From Alkaliphilus serpentinus (GTDB lineage: Bacteria; Bacillota; Clostridia; Peptostreptococcales; Natronincolaceae), in contig NZ_WBZB01000040.1 in NCBI RefSeq assembly GCF_009017255.1, positions 1 through 64,000 of the forward strand: a stretch of 64,000 bases of DNA. The letters are read 5' to 3'. How positions within the stretch are numbered: the first letter of the stretch is position 1; each line of letters opens with the position of its first letter. A program made the position numbers and the translations under genes. Below, piece after piece: positions 26,474 through 34,630 of this stretch. Below the pieces are notes generated by a model. The model saw only the letters and a program-made list of their open reading frames with translations, searched no databases and was not told where the DNA came from.

Positions 26474-28270
26474 CTATTGTATTTCACCTTGAATGGGTCC
26501 TGCATCCATCATTAGATATGTACCTGAAACCTTAAGGATATGATCCTTACTTTCAAAGATTGCTCCAGCACTGTAGATACCGTTCACTCTGTTGGATGAA
26601 GTATACACATTGATATAAGCATCTTCCCTCATTCTTAATTCTGAAGCTAAAGCTGATAGCCTTCTATTAAAGTATATTAAAATTTCACCATCATGAGATA
26701 TCAACGTGGAATTGTCTATAGCAGCCTCCTTACTGGCGTTAATAAGAATTCTTGAATCACTGCTATTTCGTATATGAAGACCTTCTCCAGCGATATTGCC
26801 ATTACTTAATATTTCTACGTCCCCGGTGAAAAGGAAATTATCAGCATCAAATTCGCCAATATTTGAATTGGTCATATGGATATCATCCTCAGCCATTATA
26901 TAAATGTTTTTGTCACCTATCGATATGATTTCAGAGGAAAGAATCTCTATATTATGGCGGGATTTTATCTCAATTACACCTATGGATGATGAAGCTTCTG
27001 GTTGAATAATTGAATGATCAATTACTATATCCCTACTGTTATGAATATTTGGAGCTCCACTGGTATCAATAATCACATTTCCCCCGGTCAGAATAGTTGA
27101 CCCCAATAGATTCATTAGTCCATTAGCAGATAATTGAACATCCCTCATTGATTCTATTAAGGCTTTATTTTGCAGATTTATATTGCCCCTTCCTTCTGTA
27201 ATAAGGTTAATATTACCCTCTGTTGATATTTTAGGACCTGTGGTATGTCCTGAAGGATTTTGGTATTGATAGAGGGTTATGTTTCCATTTCTTGTTTTCA
27301 AATGAACATCTGTTTTGTTTTGAACCTCTATAATCGTTGCTAGATGGATGTTATTACATACTATCCAATCTAATTGTTTGGTATTATCAATCACGATATC
27401 TCCAATGTTGGTGGGTACATATAGGGATCCACCCAAGAGGCTAACCTCGTTTAAATCTTCATCATAAAAAGGGGTTTCAGTGTCAAAGGCTGTGAACAAA
27501 ACCTCTTTATCAAATTTATAATCTACCCCTTCTTCATAAATTCCATTATCATTTAAATCAACCCATGGAAAGTTGCCCATTTTCCAATCCGGTCCAGAAA
27601 CGAATACTGCTTGGCTGGCAACTTCCGCCCCCCTTAATCCATGTACATCAACTGGGGTTACTGTAAATACAATATAACGATTGGGGAAGGCCGATAAATT
27701 GCTTAAGCTGAAGGAGGCTTCTCCAGTTATTAATTGATAGTCCCTTGGAAAATCATTGCCCCCTGCCTCTGGCTTTGTAACATACCATCTGTAAAGGTGG
27801 GTATAAACAGCAGAGCTCCCCTCTACTGTATCGTAGGATCCAGTTAATATTGAGGATTGGTCTGCATTTAGATCATTAGGATCATTACTTACGGTTATTT
27901 TAACATTTTCAGCTACAGGTGGATTTGCTGCAGCTTTTTTTGAATAAACTTCTGAAAGAAACACAAAAACCTCAAGGCTAGGATTATCGGGAAAGGGTAT
28001 TTCCAGTAGGTTTCCTTCAACATTCTTTCCAAAGAATTCTATTGGAGTAGGATCACTTGCCCTTAGGTTATGAACAATTTCCCTTCTGATTTCTAAAACA
28101 TTTTTTTCTATTTCTTCCTGCCCATTAAATAGGTTTATGGTTGCTTTTTTGGTATCATTCATCATTTTTATACTAGAAGAAAATAAAGTCAAAAATCCTA
28201 TGGAGATAATTCCTAGAAGAGCAATAGATATGATGATTTCAATTAAAGAGATGCCTTTTTTATTCAACAT
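26474..28270 (-). CDS. Large prepilin-like protein with predicted beta-helix body
   Basis: This is an unusual 598-residue minor pilin candidate. The N-terminus MLNKKGISLIEIIISIALLG is a class III signal with cleavage after G6 and Glu at mature position 5. A fibronectin-like segment lies near 105-215 (YRWYVTKPEAG). A calcium-loop-like sequence, DLNDNGIYEEGVD, is near 238. From about 280 to 580 there are repeats rich in I/V/N such as GNINLITEGRGNINL, GNVIIDTSG, DIHMTNSNIG and EILSNGNIAG, a pattern suggesting a parallel beta-helix. It lies between the vWA pilin and pilM, and is probably a tip or shaft adhesin. No known family was recognised for the body. Confidence 0.75.
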   Translation of the reverse strand: MLNKKGISLIEIIISIALLGIISIGFLTLFSSSIKMMNDTKKATINLFNGQEEIEKNVLEIRREIVHNLRASDPTPIEFFGKNVEGNLLEIPFPDNPSLEVFVFLSEVYSKKAAANPPVAENVKITVSNDPNDLNADQSSILTGSYDTVEGSSAVYTHLYRWYVTKPEAGGNDFPRDYQLITGEASFSLSNLSAFPNRYIVFTVTPVDVHGLRGAEVASQAVFVSGPDWKMGNFPWVDLNDNGIYEEGVDYKFDKEVLFTAFDTETPFYDEDLNEVSLLGGSLYVPTNIGDIVIDNTKQLDWIVCNNIHLATIIEVQNKTDVHLKTRNGNITLYQYQNPSGHTTGPKISTEGNINLITEGRGNINLQNKALIESMRDVQLSANGLMNLLGSTILTGGNVIIDTSGAPNIHNSRDIVIDHSIIQPEASSSIGVIEIKSRHNIEILSSEIISIGDKNIYIMAEDDIHMTNSNIGEFDADNFLFTGDVEILSNGNIAGEGLHIRNSSDSRILINASKEAAIDNSTLISHDGEILIYFNRRLSALASELRMREDAYINVYTSSNRVNGIYSAGAIFESKDHILKVSGTYLMMDAGPIQGEIQ

Positions 28271-28296
28271 AAAATCTATTTTCCTCCCTAGTTAGT

Positions 28297-29886
28297 TTAT
28301 TGCGGTCCATAAATATGCCATAAATCACTTAAAATAATGACTCTAACTTCCTCGAAAATTTCTGCAAGGTCCTCTTGGTTTTGGGCTGAGTAATAAGTGC
28401 CATTGCAAATATTTGCAATCTCCGTAGCCCTAGCAACTTCCTCTGGTACTGCAGTGAAACCAATTACAAAGGTTTTTATATTGATTTCGCCATTATCAAT
28501 TAGGTTTTCACCAATGTATTCAACATAATTCATAGAATCAGCTATATTAGATGCTGTTGAAAATCCAGTACCAATGATTTCATTACCGTAAAACTGTAGA
28601 GGTACGCTTGAATTATTAGACTGCTCCACCCACCCTGGAGAGCTATACATTGTATGACTTGAGGAAAAATCATCAGTACTTCTTAGATATATTTGATCCT
28701 GATAATAGCCCTGCCCTGGCCAAAAGCCAGTTCTAATCCAAGCAGTTCTTCTATTGGTTGCCTGTAGAAAAACATTGTCATCAACATTTCCATCATCAAG
28801 TTTGTAATCACTGATATCGGTAAATTCATTTGTTCTGGTTAGCCAATAGTTGCTATAGCCAGGCCATTGTCTGTTTCTTACGGCATCGGTTTGGGGCTTA
28901 ACGCTAGAAAAGGTTGGGTCACCATCCACCAATAAAATCACATAATTCATAATATCAAAATCCGTATGATCATTATTGTAGTTTTTTAGCTGATGAAATC
29001 CCCTTCTCATTCCGTCTCCAATATTGGTTCCTCCAAATGCCGTCAAATCATTGATTTCATCCAGTAAAAAATCCTCATTTACTGAAGCATCATAAAAGTC
29101 AGAGGGATTGTTAGCCGAAGTTGAAAAGGGTATTAAGCTGACATCCACCGTTTCCATCTCTGAAAAGCCCTCTATCAAATCGATGGCTTCATTTTTCATA
29201 ATATCGACACGCCTATTGGGATAATTAGCGCTAGAACCATTCATACTCAATGCCATACTCCCTGAAATGTCTAGTACCATTGATACAGCAGCCCTTGCGT
29301 TCTCAGGCTTAGGTCTTTCATCGGTACGATAGGCCAGCGCTGTAGCATAGATTCCATCTGTCCCTCGATCTACCACCTGCAATGCATTTAGGGCTTCAAC
29401 CTCAGATTCAATAACAATTCTCTTATTTTCAGCTCCCACTATAAAGCCTTCTAAGGCAAAGCTTAATAGTTTACTATCGAAGGATAGATCCTTTTTATGG
29501 AAGGAAAGATTATAGTTAAGAAACGCCTCCGATGTTACTATAATTTTCTTATCATGGTTCCCGGTGGCCTCATTATATAAATAATGAATGATTTCTGTTT
29601 TATCCTCACTAACCCCAAAATAGTTCCAATTCTCAGCTAATTTATCCTCTTTAAAGCTTTCCATAGGAACAGTAAATACAGCGGTGGAGTATCTAATAAA
29701 TTCATTGATTTTTTCAGTAGCCACCCTCATTTCAGATTGTAATCTGTATTCATCAATAGTTGTTTTATGGGCTCTAGTTGAGAAGTTCAACATAGAAACA
29801 GCTATTAAAATAACCATTCCCAGTAAGGCTAAGCTTAGAATTACCTCCAAAAGAGTAAAACCCTTTTTATTCAAAATTCGATTCAT
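28297..29886 (-). CDS. Minor prepilin fused to von Willebrand factor A domain
   Basis: This 529-residue protein has a class III signal (MNRILNKKGFTLLEVILSLA, cleavage after G9). A pilin-like segment (about 10-175) and a large C-terminal vWA domain (about 200-525) follow. The MIDAS metal-binding residues are present: D206-x-S208-x-S210 in VLDISGSM, T287 in GGTNIGDG, and D321 in LLVDGDPTF. vWA minor pilins in other Gram-positive T4P act as tip-located adhesins. An EYIGENLIDNG stretch and a terminal ILSDLWHIYG segment complete it. It lies between the PilX-like gene and the beta-helix pilin. Confidence 0.88.
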   Translation of the reverse strand: MNRILNKKGFTLLEVILSLALLGMVILIAVSMLNFSTRAHKTTIDEYRLQSEMRVATEKINEFIRYSTAVFTVPMESFKEDKLAENWNYFGVSEDKTEIIHYLYNEATGNHDKKIIVTSEAFLNYNLSFHKKDLSFDSKLLSFALEGFIVGAENKRIVIESEVEALNALQVVDRGTDGIYATALAYRTDERPKPENARAAVSMVLDISGSMALSMNGSSANYPNRRVDIMKNEAIDLIEGFSEMETVDVSLIPFSTSANNPSDFYDASVNEDFLLDEINDLTAFGGTNIGDGMRRGFHQLKNYNNDHTDFDIMNYVILLVDGDPTFSSVKPQTDAVRNRQWPGYSNYWLTRTNEFTDISDYKLDDGNVDDNVFLQATNRRTAWIRTGFWPGQGYYQDQIYLRSTDDFSSSHTMYSSPGWVEQSNNSSVPLQFYGNEIIGTGFSTASNIADSMNYVEYIGENLIDNGEINIKTFVIGFTAVPEEVARATEIANICNGTYYSAQNQEDLAEIFEEVRVIILSDLWHIYGPQ

Positions 29887-29921
29887 TTACATCACTCTCT
29901 CCTATTGATGCTATAGCCTTG

Positions 29922-30365
29922 TTATTTTGATCTATAAATGGCAGTAGGGTTATTGATGTTAAACTCCATTTTGGTGCTATGGGTTACCCCAGAAACCCCT
30001 AATCTTCCTATAGATAATATCCTAATCCATTGCTCTCCATCCTTTGTAAAGGAAGAAACCGATACATCTATGGTTCCATTGCCAAAGGGTTTATTCAGTT
30101 CCTCCATCTGATGGGTAGGATCATTTATAAAGTCGTCCAACAAGTGGGCATTATCCATCATCAGAGCCCCATAAGCTAGTTCTGCCCCAGAAGTTGCTAG
30201 ATAATAGGCCCGCATGGAATCCTCCTGAAGCTTTACTTGTTTGATGTTGGTGTTGTTAATATAAATCACCGAGGCAATTAATATTGTAATAACCATAAAA
30301 ACAATTAAAACCAACGGCAAAGAGGCCCCATTTTTACTCTTTATCACTTTGTAAATTTTCAACAT
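29922..30365 (-). CDS. PilX-like minor pilin
   Basis: This 147-residue membrane protein starts MLKIYKVIKSKNGASLPLVL followed by a hydrophobic helix. It resembles PilX-type minor pilins that lack the canonical Glu at mature position 5. The segment EDSMRAYYLATSGAELAYGAL near residue 43 is typical of the family. It lies between pilD and the vWA pilin, so it probably helps assemble the tip complex. Confidence 0.78.
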   Translation of the reverse strand: MLKIYKVIKSKNGASLPLVLIVFMVITILIASVIYINNTNIKQVKLQEDSMRAYYLATSGAELAYGALMMDNAHLLDDFINDPTHQMEELNKPFGNGTIDVSVSSFTKDGEQWIRILSIGRLGVSGVTHSTKMEFNINNPTAIYRSK

Positions 30366-30402
30366 CCTAATCTCTCCTAAAAGCCTTGAAGCTCAATTAT
30401 GG

Positions 30403-31155
30403 CTAAATTATACTTAAATACCATTGTAGAAGCTCCTTACCGAAAAAAGTGACAATGGTAGTAGCTATAACAATAAAGGGCCCAAAGGGAATGTAATCCT
30501 TTCTTCCCTTCATCCTCAATAGAACTAACATACTAGATAGGATTCCACCGATTATAAAGGATAAAAATATAATTAGGATAACCTCCATTAAGCCAAACCA
30601 AAATCCTAAGGCTGCCATTAGCTTAATATCTCCCCCTCCCATTGCCCCATTGGTTAAGACAGCAATAAGGAGAAAGAAGCCTCCAGCAACTAACAAACCC
30701 AGGAAATTACTTAAGGGAAAAGAATGAGTGGCAAGATTTTTTGATCCAATAAAGATCATTGCTAAAACAAAAATGAATATATTTAAACCATCGGGGATTA
30801 TTTGATGGTAATAGTCAATCATAAAAATAACAATCAATCCACTTATAAGAAGGGCATATTGTAGAAACTCAATAGAAAAACCAAATTTCATAAAGAGCAG
30901 CACATACATAAGACCATTCATAGACTCAACAATTGGATATTGAAGGGAGATTTTTTCACCACAATACCTACATCTGCCTCTATAGATTATAAAGCTGATA
31001 ATGGGAATTAAATCTATAGCCTTTAATGAAGTTTTACATTGGGTACAATGGGAGGGGGGAAATACAATTGATTTTTCCTCTGGAATACGGTAAATACAAA
31101 CATTTAAGAAGGAACCGATAACTAACCCAATTGTAAAGATGAGCAAATAATTCAT
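30403..31155 (-). CDS. pilD: Prepilin peptidase (leader peptidase/N-methyltransferase)
   Basis: PilD is a membrane aspartyl protease that cleaves class III signals and N-methylates the mature pilin. The start at 31155 is supported by AGAAGGAGG six bases upstream, giving 250 residues. The N-terminal domain has two CxxC pairs (CTQC...CRYC, zinc-binding) after FLNVCIYRIP. The catalytic GxGD-type aspartates are in VIFMIDYYHQIIPD and NGAMGGGDIKLMAALGF. About seven membrane helices follow. It is the only prepilin peptidase seen here. Confidence 0.95.
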   Translation of the reverse strand: MNYLLIFTIGLVIGSFLNVCIYRIPEEKSIVFPPSHCTQCKTSLKAIDLIPIISFIIYRGRCRYCGEKISLQYPIVESMNGLMYVLLFMKFGFSIEFLQYALLISGLIVIFMIDYYHQIIPDGLNIFIFVLAMIFIGSKNLATHSFPLSNFLGLLVAGGFFLLIAVLTNGAMGGGDIKLMAALGFWFGLMEVILIIFLSFIIGGILSSMLVLLRMKGRKDYIPFGPFIVIATTIVTFFGKELLQWYLSII

Positions 31156-31283
31156 GATTGTCCTCCTTCTTCTGTAAAAAAATCCATTACTAAATCCATA
31201 GCTTTGAATAGTTTTTGAAAAAAATTTTAATACTATCATACAATACCCATCTGTAAAATAAGCTGTTTTAGGGGGTGTATGAT

Positions 31284-31589
31284 ATGAAAAAAAACAAGCT
31301 AATATACCTTTTAATTTACCTATTGACCATTATGGATGTCCTCTGTACATCCATTGGTATAAAGCTGAAGCTAGTTAGTGAGGCCAATCCTATATTAGCC
31401 TTCTTTATAAATAAATCCTTGTTATTAACAATGATGGCTGTACTTCTATTTGTTGGTGGTCTATTATACTTTATTTATAAGGTAAGAAACAGAATTAAGT
31501 GGCTACCTACGGCCTTAAGTCTCGTTGTAGTAGTTAAGGTGTATGTAATGTTTTTGCATGCAAGGTGGATGGTAGCTGCGCTAAATTAA
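31284..31589 (+). CDS. DUF5658-like small membrane protein
   Basis: This plus-strand gene inside the minus-strand pil operon encodes about 101 residues with three membrane helices. The motif LTIMDVLCTSIGIKLKLVSEANPI (positions about 14-37) and a C-terminal LVVVVKVYVMFLHARWM are typical of the family. The ATG at 31284 has GGGGG about 8 bases upstream. A GTG at 31275 is also open. Function unknown. Its opposite orientation between pilD and pilA is odd. Confidence 0.7.
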   Translation: MKKNKLIYLLIYLLTIMDVLCTSIGIKLKLVSEANPILAFFINKSLLLTMMAVLLFVGGLLYFIYKVRNRIKWLPTALSLVVVVKVYVMFLHARWMVAALN

Positions 31590-31596
31590 GATTGAA

Positions 31597-31692
31597 GAAT
31601 TAAGAATTAAGAATGTTGAATGAACAGCTAATGTTGAATGTTAAATGTTGAATGAACAGCTAATGTTGAATGTTAAATGTTGAATGTTGAAT
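31597..31692. repeat. 32-bp tandem repeat with short AT-rich repeats
   Basis: After GAATTAAGAATTAAG, a 32-bp unit beginning ATGTTGAATGAACAGC is present twice exactly (31613-31644, 31645-31676), followed by ATGTTGAATGTTGAATG. The tract lies between the DUF5658-like gene and the major pilin gene. A related tract in inverted orientation lies on the other side of pilA. Confidence 0.9.
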
Positions 31693-31699
31693 GAAGGTT

Positions 31700-31724
31700 G
31701 GAGGGGCAAGCCCCTCCTATTTTG
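31700..31724 (+). terminator. Terminator of the DUF5658-like gene
   Basis: GGAGGGGC and GCCCCTCC form a perfect 8-bp stem with a 2-base loop, followed by TATTTTGTT. It is oriented for plus-strand transcripts, downstream of the repeat tract. Confidence 0.6.
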
Positions 31725-31790
31725 TTAAAAGGTAATATGTAAACCTAAAGAGCTAAGCTGGGACACTAAACATCCCTTTGTCCCAAACTT

Positions 31791-32153
31791 CTAGGGAATT
31801 GCTGTCAAAGTGTTTGTCCCTGGTGCCCATCGTCCACCTGGTGTATCTATGCTTTCTACATCAACTCCATTATAGTTTATTACATAAGTTCCATTTAAAC
31901 CATCTAGGTATGAAGTTAAATCTGTCATTGCAGGTGTGGAATTTTCTCCAAACTGTGCTTTATACATATTTACTGCATTTAGAATTGTTCTAGCATTGGC
32001 AACTTCAGCTATTTCTTCTGCCTGACCTCTAAAAGCACCTAATCTAGGCACTGCTATGGCCGCCAAAATACCTAAAATAGCTATTACTACAATAAGTTCT
32101 ATTAGGGTGAAGCCTTTTTTGTTTCTAATTTTTCTGTTGATTAATTGAATCAT
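31791..32153 (-). CDS. pilA: Major type IV pilin
   Basis: This 120-residue prepilin has a class III leader (MIQLINRKIRNKKG, cleavage after G14) and the mature N-terminus FTLIELIVVIAILGILAAIA with Glu5, ending in a short C-terminal domain (about 70 residues) and no cysteines. RBS AAGGAGGAG precedes the ATG. The small globular domain is typical of Gram-positive major pilins. It lies between pilC and the DUF5658-like gene and is flanked on both sides by simple repeats. Confidence 0.93.
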   Translation of the reverse strand: MIQLINRKIRNKKGFTLIELIVVIAILGILAAIAVPRLGAFRGQAEEIAEVANARTILNAVNMYKAQFGENSTPAMTDLTSYLDGLNGTYVINYNGVDVESIDTPGGRWAPGTNTLTAIP

Positions 32154-32191
32154 TATTTCTCCTCCTTTTTTTATGTATATATTTATTTTTT

Positions 32192-32211
32192 CCCTGTTTT
32201 ATTTATCAGGG
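32192..32211 (-). promoter_or_regulatory. Hairpin in the pilA leader
   Basis: CCCTG and CAGGG (10-base AT loop) would fold about 40 bases upstream of the pilA ATG in the minus-strand transcript. The run following it is A-rich, so it is not a terminator. It may stabilise or process the pilA message. Confidence 0.35.
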
Positions 32212-32218
32212 CAAAGAT

Positions 32219-32338
32219 GATTAAATTAAGAATTAAGATTTTGGAATTAAGAATTAATGTTTGAACAATATTAAAATATCTGCTTCGATTTATCGAAGCT
32301 ACTTTAATTCAACATTCATCATTCAACATTACATTGAA
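32219..32338. repeat. Simple-repeat tract between pilC and pilA
   Basis: Contains two GAATTAAGAATTA-type copies, an 8-bp hairpin GCTTCGAT/ATCGAAGC (32282-32299), and, on the minus strand, AATGTTGAATGATGAATG. The latter is the same motif as the repeat at 31613-31692, in opposite orientation. Together they enclose pilA. Confidence 0.8.
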
Positions 32339-33550
32339 TTATATTGTACTTATCATATCAAACATTGGCAGAAGCATTGCAATTACTATGGCTCCAATTA
32401 TCAAGGCCATAAAAACGATCATCAAGGGCTCTAATAATCCCGTCATCTTTTGAATGGCAGTTTCAACCTCATCATCATAAAAGTTTGCAGTTTTCTCTAA
32501 TATATCATCCAAGGCTCCTGATTCCTCGCCGATTTGAAGCATCGAGTCCAACATTGGAGGAAAAAAGCCACTGTTTCTTATGGGCTTAGAAAGGGGTGCC
32601 CCCTTTCTCACATCCTCCATTGTTCCATGAATAACCTTCTCTAGCACCTTATTTCCAACAACCCTAGCAACGATATCCAAAGCCTCTAAAAGAGAGATTC
32701 CACTAGCTAAAAGGATGGATAAGGTCCTTGAAAATCTTGAGGTTGCTACCTTCTTTATGGTGTTACTTACCACTGGTATTTTTAGCTTGAAGCTATCAAA
32801 GGAATACTTACCATCCTCGGTACTGATAAAGACCTTAAAGGAAAAAACCATTAATACAGTAGCAGCAACAAAGAAATACCAATAAGTGGTTAAGGTGTTA
32901 CTTATATTCAGAAGTATTTTTGTCGGTAAGGGTAAAGGCACCCCGCTTCCTTCAAACATACTTACAAAGGTGGGCATTACAAAGGCTAGTAGAAATACCA
33001 CCACTGTTAGGGCTAATATACTAAGAACTAAGGGATACATCATAGCTGTTTTTACCTTGTTGTTGATTTTGTTCTCCTTTTCATAGTGTTCTGCCATTCT
33101 ATTCATTATGGTATCCAAGTTACCACTGGCTTCACCTGCTTCCACCATGTTAATAAACAAATCTGGGAAAATATTATTTTTTGTCTTCATGGCTTCAGAA
33201 AGGGTTCTACCTTTTTGAAGATCTTCATAAATGTTGGCAACAGCCTCCCTTAGCCTTTTATTCTCCGTTTGCTTTTTTAATATATCTAAAGAGGCTATTA
33301 TACTAACACCTGCATTCAGCATGGTGTAGAACTGTCTACAAAATATGGATATATCCTTAACCTTGATCCTACCACCAATGGTAAAGCTGTTCATATTGAG
33401 GTTTTTACCTTCTGTTGCCTCAATAATATTTATGGGATATTGGTTACTTTCCCTTATTAGGGTAACTACTTCACCCTTACTATTGGCAACAAAAGTGCCT
33501 TCTACGGTTTTTCCTTCACTTGTAGTTGCTTTATAACTAAAGGTTGGCAT
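32339..33550 (-). CDS. pilC: Type IV pilus inner-membrane platform protein PilC
   Basis: PilC is the GspF-family platform that couples the PilB/PilT motors to pilin polymerisation. The 403 residues have a cytoplasmic N-terminal region (KATTSEGKTVEGTF), two T2SSF domains (about 70-190 and 270-395), and three membrane helices near 170, 225 and 380. Recognisable segments are FCRQFYTMLNAGVSI and SGNLDTIMNRMAEHYEKE. pilT lies 15 bases upstream. Confidence 0.96.
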   Translation of the reverse strand: MPTFSYKATTSEGKTVEGTFVANSKGEVVTLIRESNQYPINIIEATEGKNLNMNSFTIGGRIKVKDISIFCRQFYTMLNAGVSIIASLDILKKQTENKRLREAVANIYEDLQKGRTLSEAMKTKNNIFPDLFINMVEAGEASGNLDTIMNRMAEHYEKENKINNKVKTAMMYPLVLSILALTVVVFLLAFVMPTFVSMFEGSGVPLPLPTKILLNISNTLTTYWYFFVAATVLMVFSFKVFISTEDGKYSFDSFKLKIPVVSNTIKKVATSRFSRTLSILLASGISLLEALDIVARVVGNKVLEKVIHGTMEDVRKGAPLSKPIRNSGFFPPMLDSMLQIGEESGALDDILEKTANFYDDEVETAIQKMTGLLEPLMIVFMALIIGAIVIAMLLPMFDMISTI

Positions 33551-33564
33551 ATAAACACCTCATT

Positions 33565-34620
33565 TTAAAGTAAAATCATTCTATTAATAAATTCAACATC
33601 TACTCCCTGACTAAGGAGGGTTTCTTGGTCAATAAGGTCCTTTTTAAAAAGATTAATTAAGCAGCTGTCCATCAATTGCATCCCATATTTTGATCCTGTT
33701 TGAATGCTATTTTGTATTTGATGGGTTTTACCCTCTCTAATTAAATTCTTTACAGCAGGATTGGCAACCATCACTTCGAAGGCTGCTACTCTGCCCCTTC
33801 CATCCTTTTGAGGTAAGAGTTGCTGAGAGATGACTCCCTGAATAACAGAAGCCAACTGAACTCTAATCTGCTGCTGTTGATGGGGTGGAAATACATCAAT
33901 TATTCGATCTATCGTTTTAGCTGCTCCTAGGGTGTGAAGGGTGGATAGAACAAGATGTCCGGTTTCTGCCGCCGTTATAGCAATGGAAATCGTCTCTAAA
34001 TCCCTCATTTCTCCCACGAGAATCACATCGGGATCTTGTCTGAGAGCTGATCTTAAGGCATTGGAAAAGCTATTGGAATCATTACCAATCTCCCTCTGAT
34101 TTACGATACTTTTGTTATGCTTATGTATATATTCAATTGGATCTTCGAGAGTTAGTATATGATAGCTTTTTTCTCTATTGATTAAATCGATCATAGAAGC
34201 CAGAGTAGTGGATTTACCGCTACCGGTGGGACCAGTTACCAATATAAGGCCCCTTGGTTTGTTGGCCAGCTCCTTTACCACAGGAGGAATCCCCAAGGTC
34301 TCCATAGAGGGAGTATTTAATGGTACCTGTCTTAAAGCCAAACCGTAGCTTCCCCTTTGCTTAAAAATATTGACTCTAAATCTTCCCAAGCCAGGGCTGC
34401 TGTAGGAACAATCAAGTTCTCCTCTTTCATCTAGCTCTTCAAATTGGTGGTCATTAATGACTTCTTTAACTAAGGATTTGGTATCCTCTGGTGTTAAAAA
34501 TCCCTCCGTCATGGTGATCAATTTACCATTTAATCGCATTGTTGGAGGATATCCAACTGTGATGTGTAAATCCGAGGCATTACTTTCAACAATCCTTGAT
34601 ATTAAAACTGTAATATCCAT
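33565..34620 (-). CDS. pilT: Twitching motility ATPase PilT
   Basis: PilT is the hexameric retraction ATPase. The 351 residues include the Walker A GPTGSGKST at 130-138, the Asp box TLEDPIEYIHKHN, Walker B ALRQDPDVILVGEMRD, the His box TGHLVLSTLHT, and the PilT-specific C-terminal AVKNLIREGKTHQI. Its presence shows the pilus is likely retractile. It is 10 bases after pilB. Confidence 0.97.
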   Translation of the reverse strand: MDITVLISRIVESNASDLHITVGYPPTMRLNGKLITMTEGFLTPEDTKSLVKEVINDHQFEELDERGELDCSYSSPGLGRFRVNIFKQRGSYGLALRQVPLNTPSMETLGIPPVVKELANKPRGLILVTGPTGSGKSTTLASMIDLINREKSYHILTLEDPIEYIHKHNKSIVNQREIGNDSNSFSNALRSALRQDPDVILVGEMRDLETISIAITAAETGHLVLSTLHTLGAAKTIDRIIDVFPPHQQQQIRVQLASVIQGVISQQLLPQKDGRGRVAAFEVMVANPAVKNLIREGKTHQIQNSIQTGSKYGMQLMDSCLINLFKKDLIDQETLLSQGVDVEFINRMILL

Positions 34621-34630
34621 CTGTGTCCTC

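Noticed and set aside
31613-31676. CRISPR-like repeat
   Set aside because: Only two directly adjacent 32-bp copies with no spacers between them, so it is a tandem duplication.
32154-32338. Cyclic-di-GMP riboswitch ahead of the major pilin
   Set aside because: Known in C. difficile pilin operons, so I looked for it, but the leader is simple repeats plus a short hairpin with no GEMM-like core.
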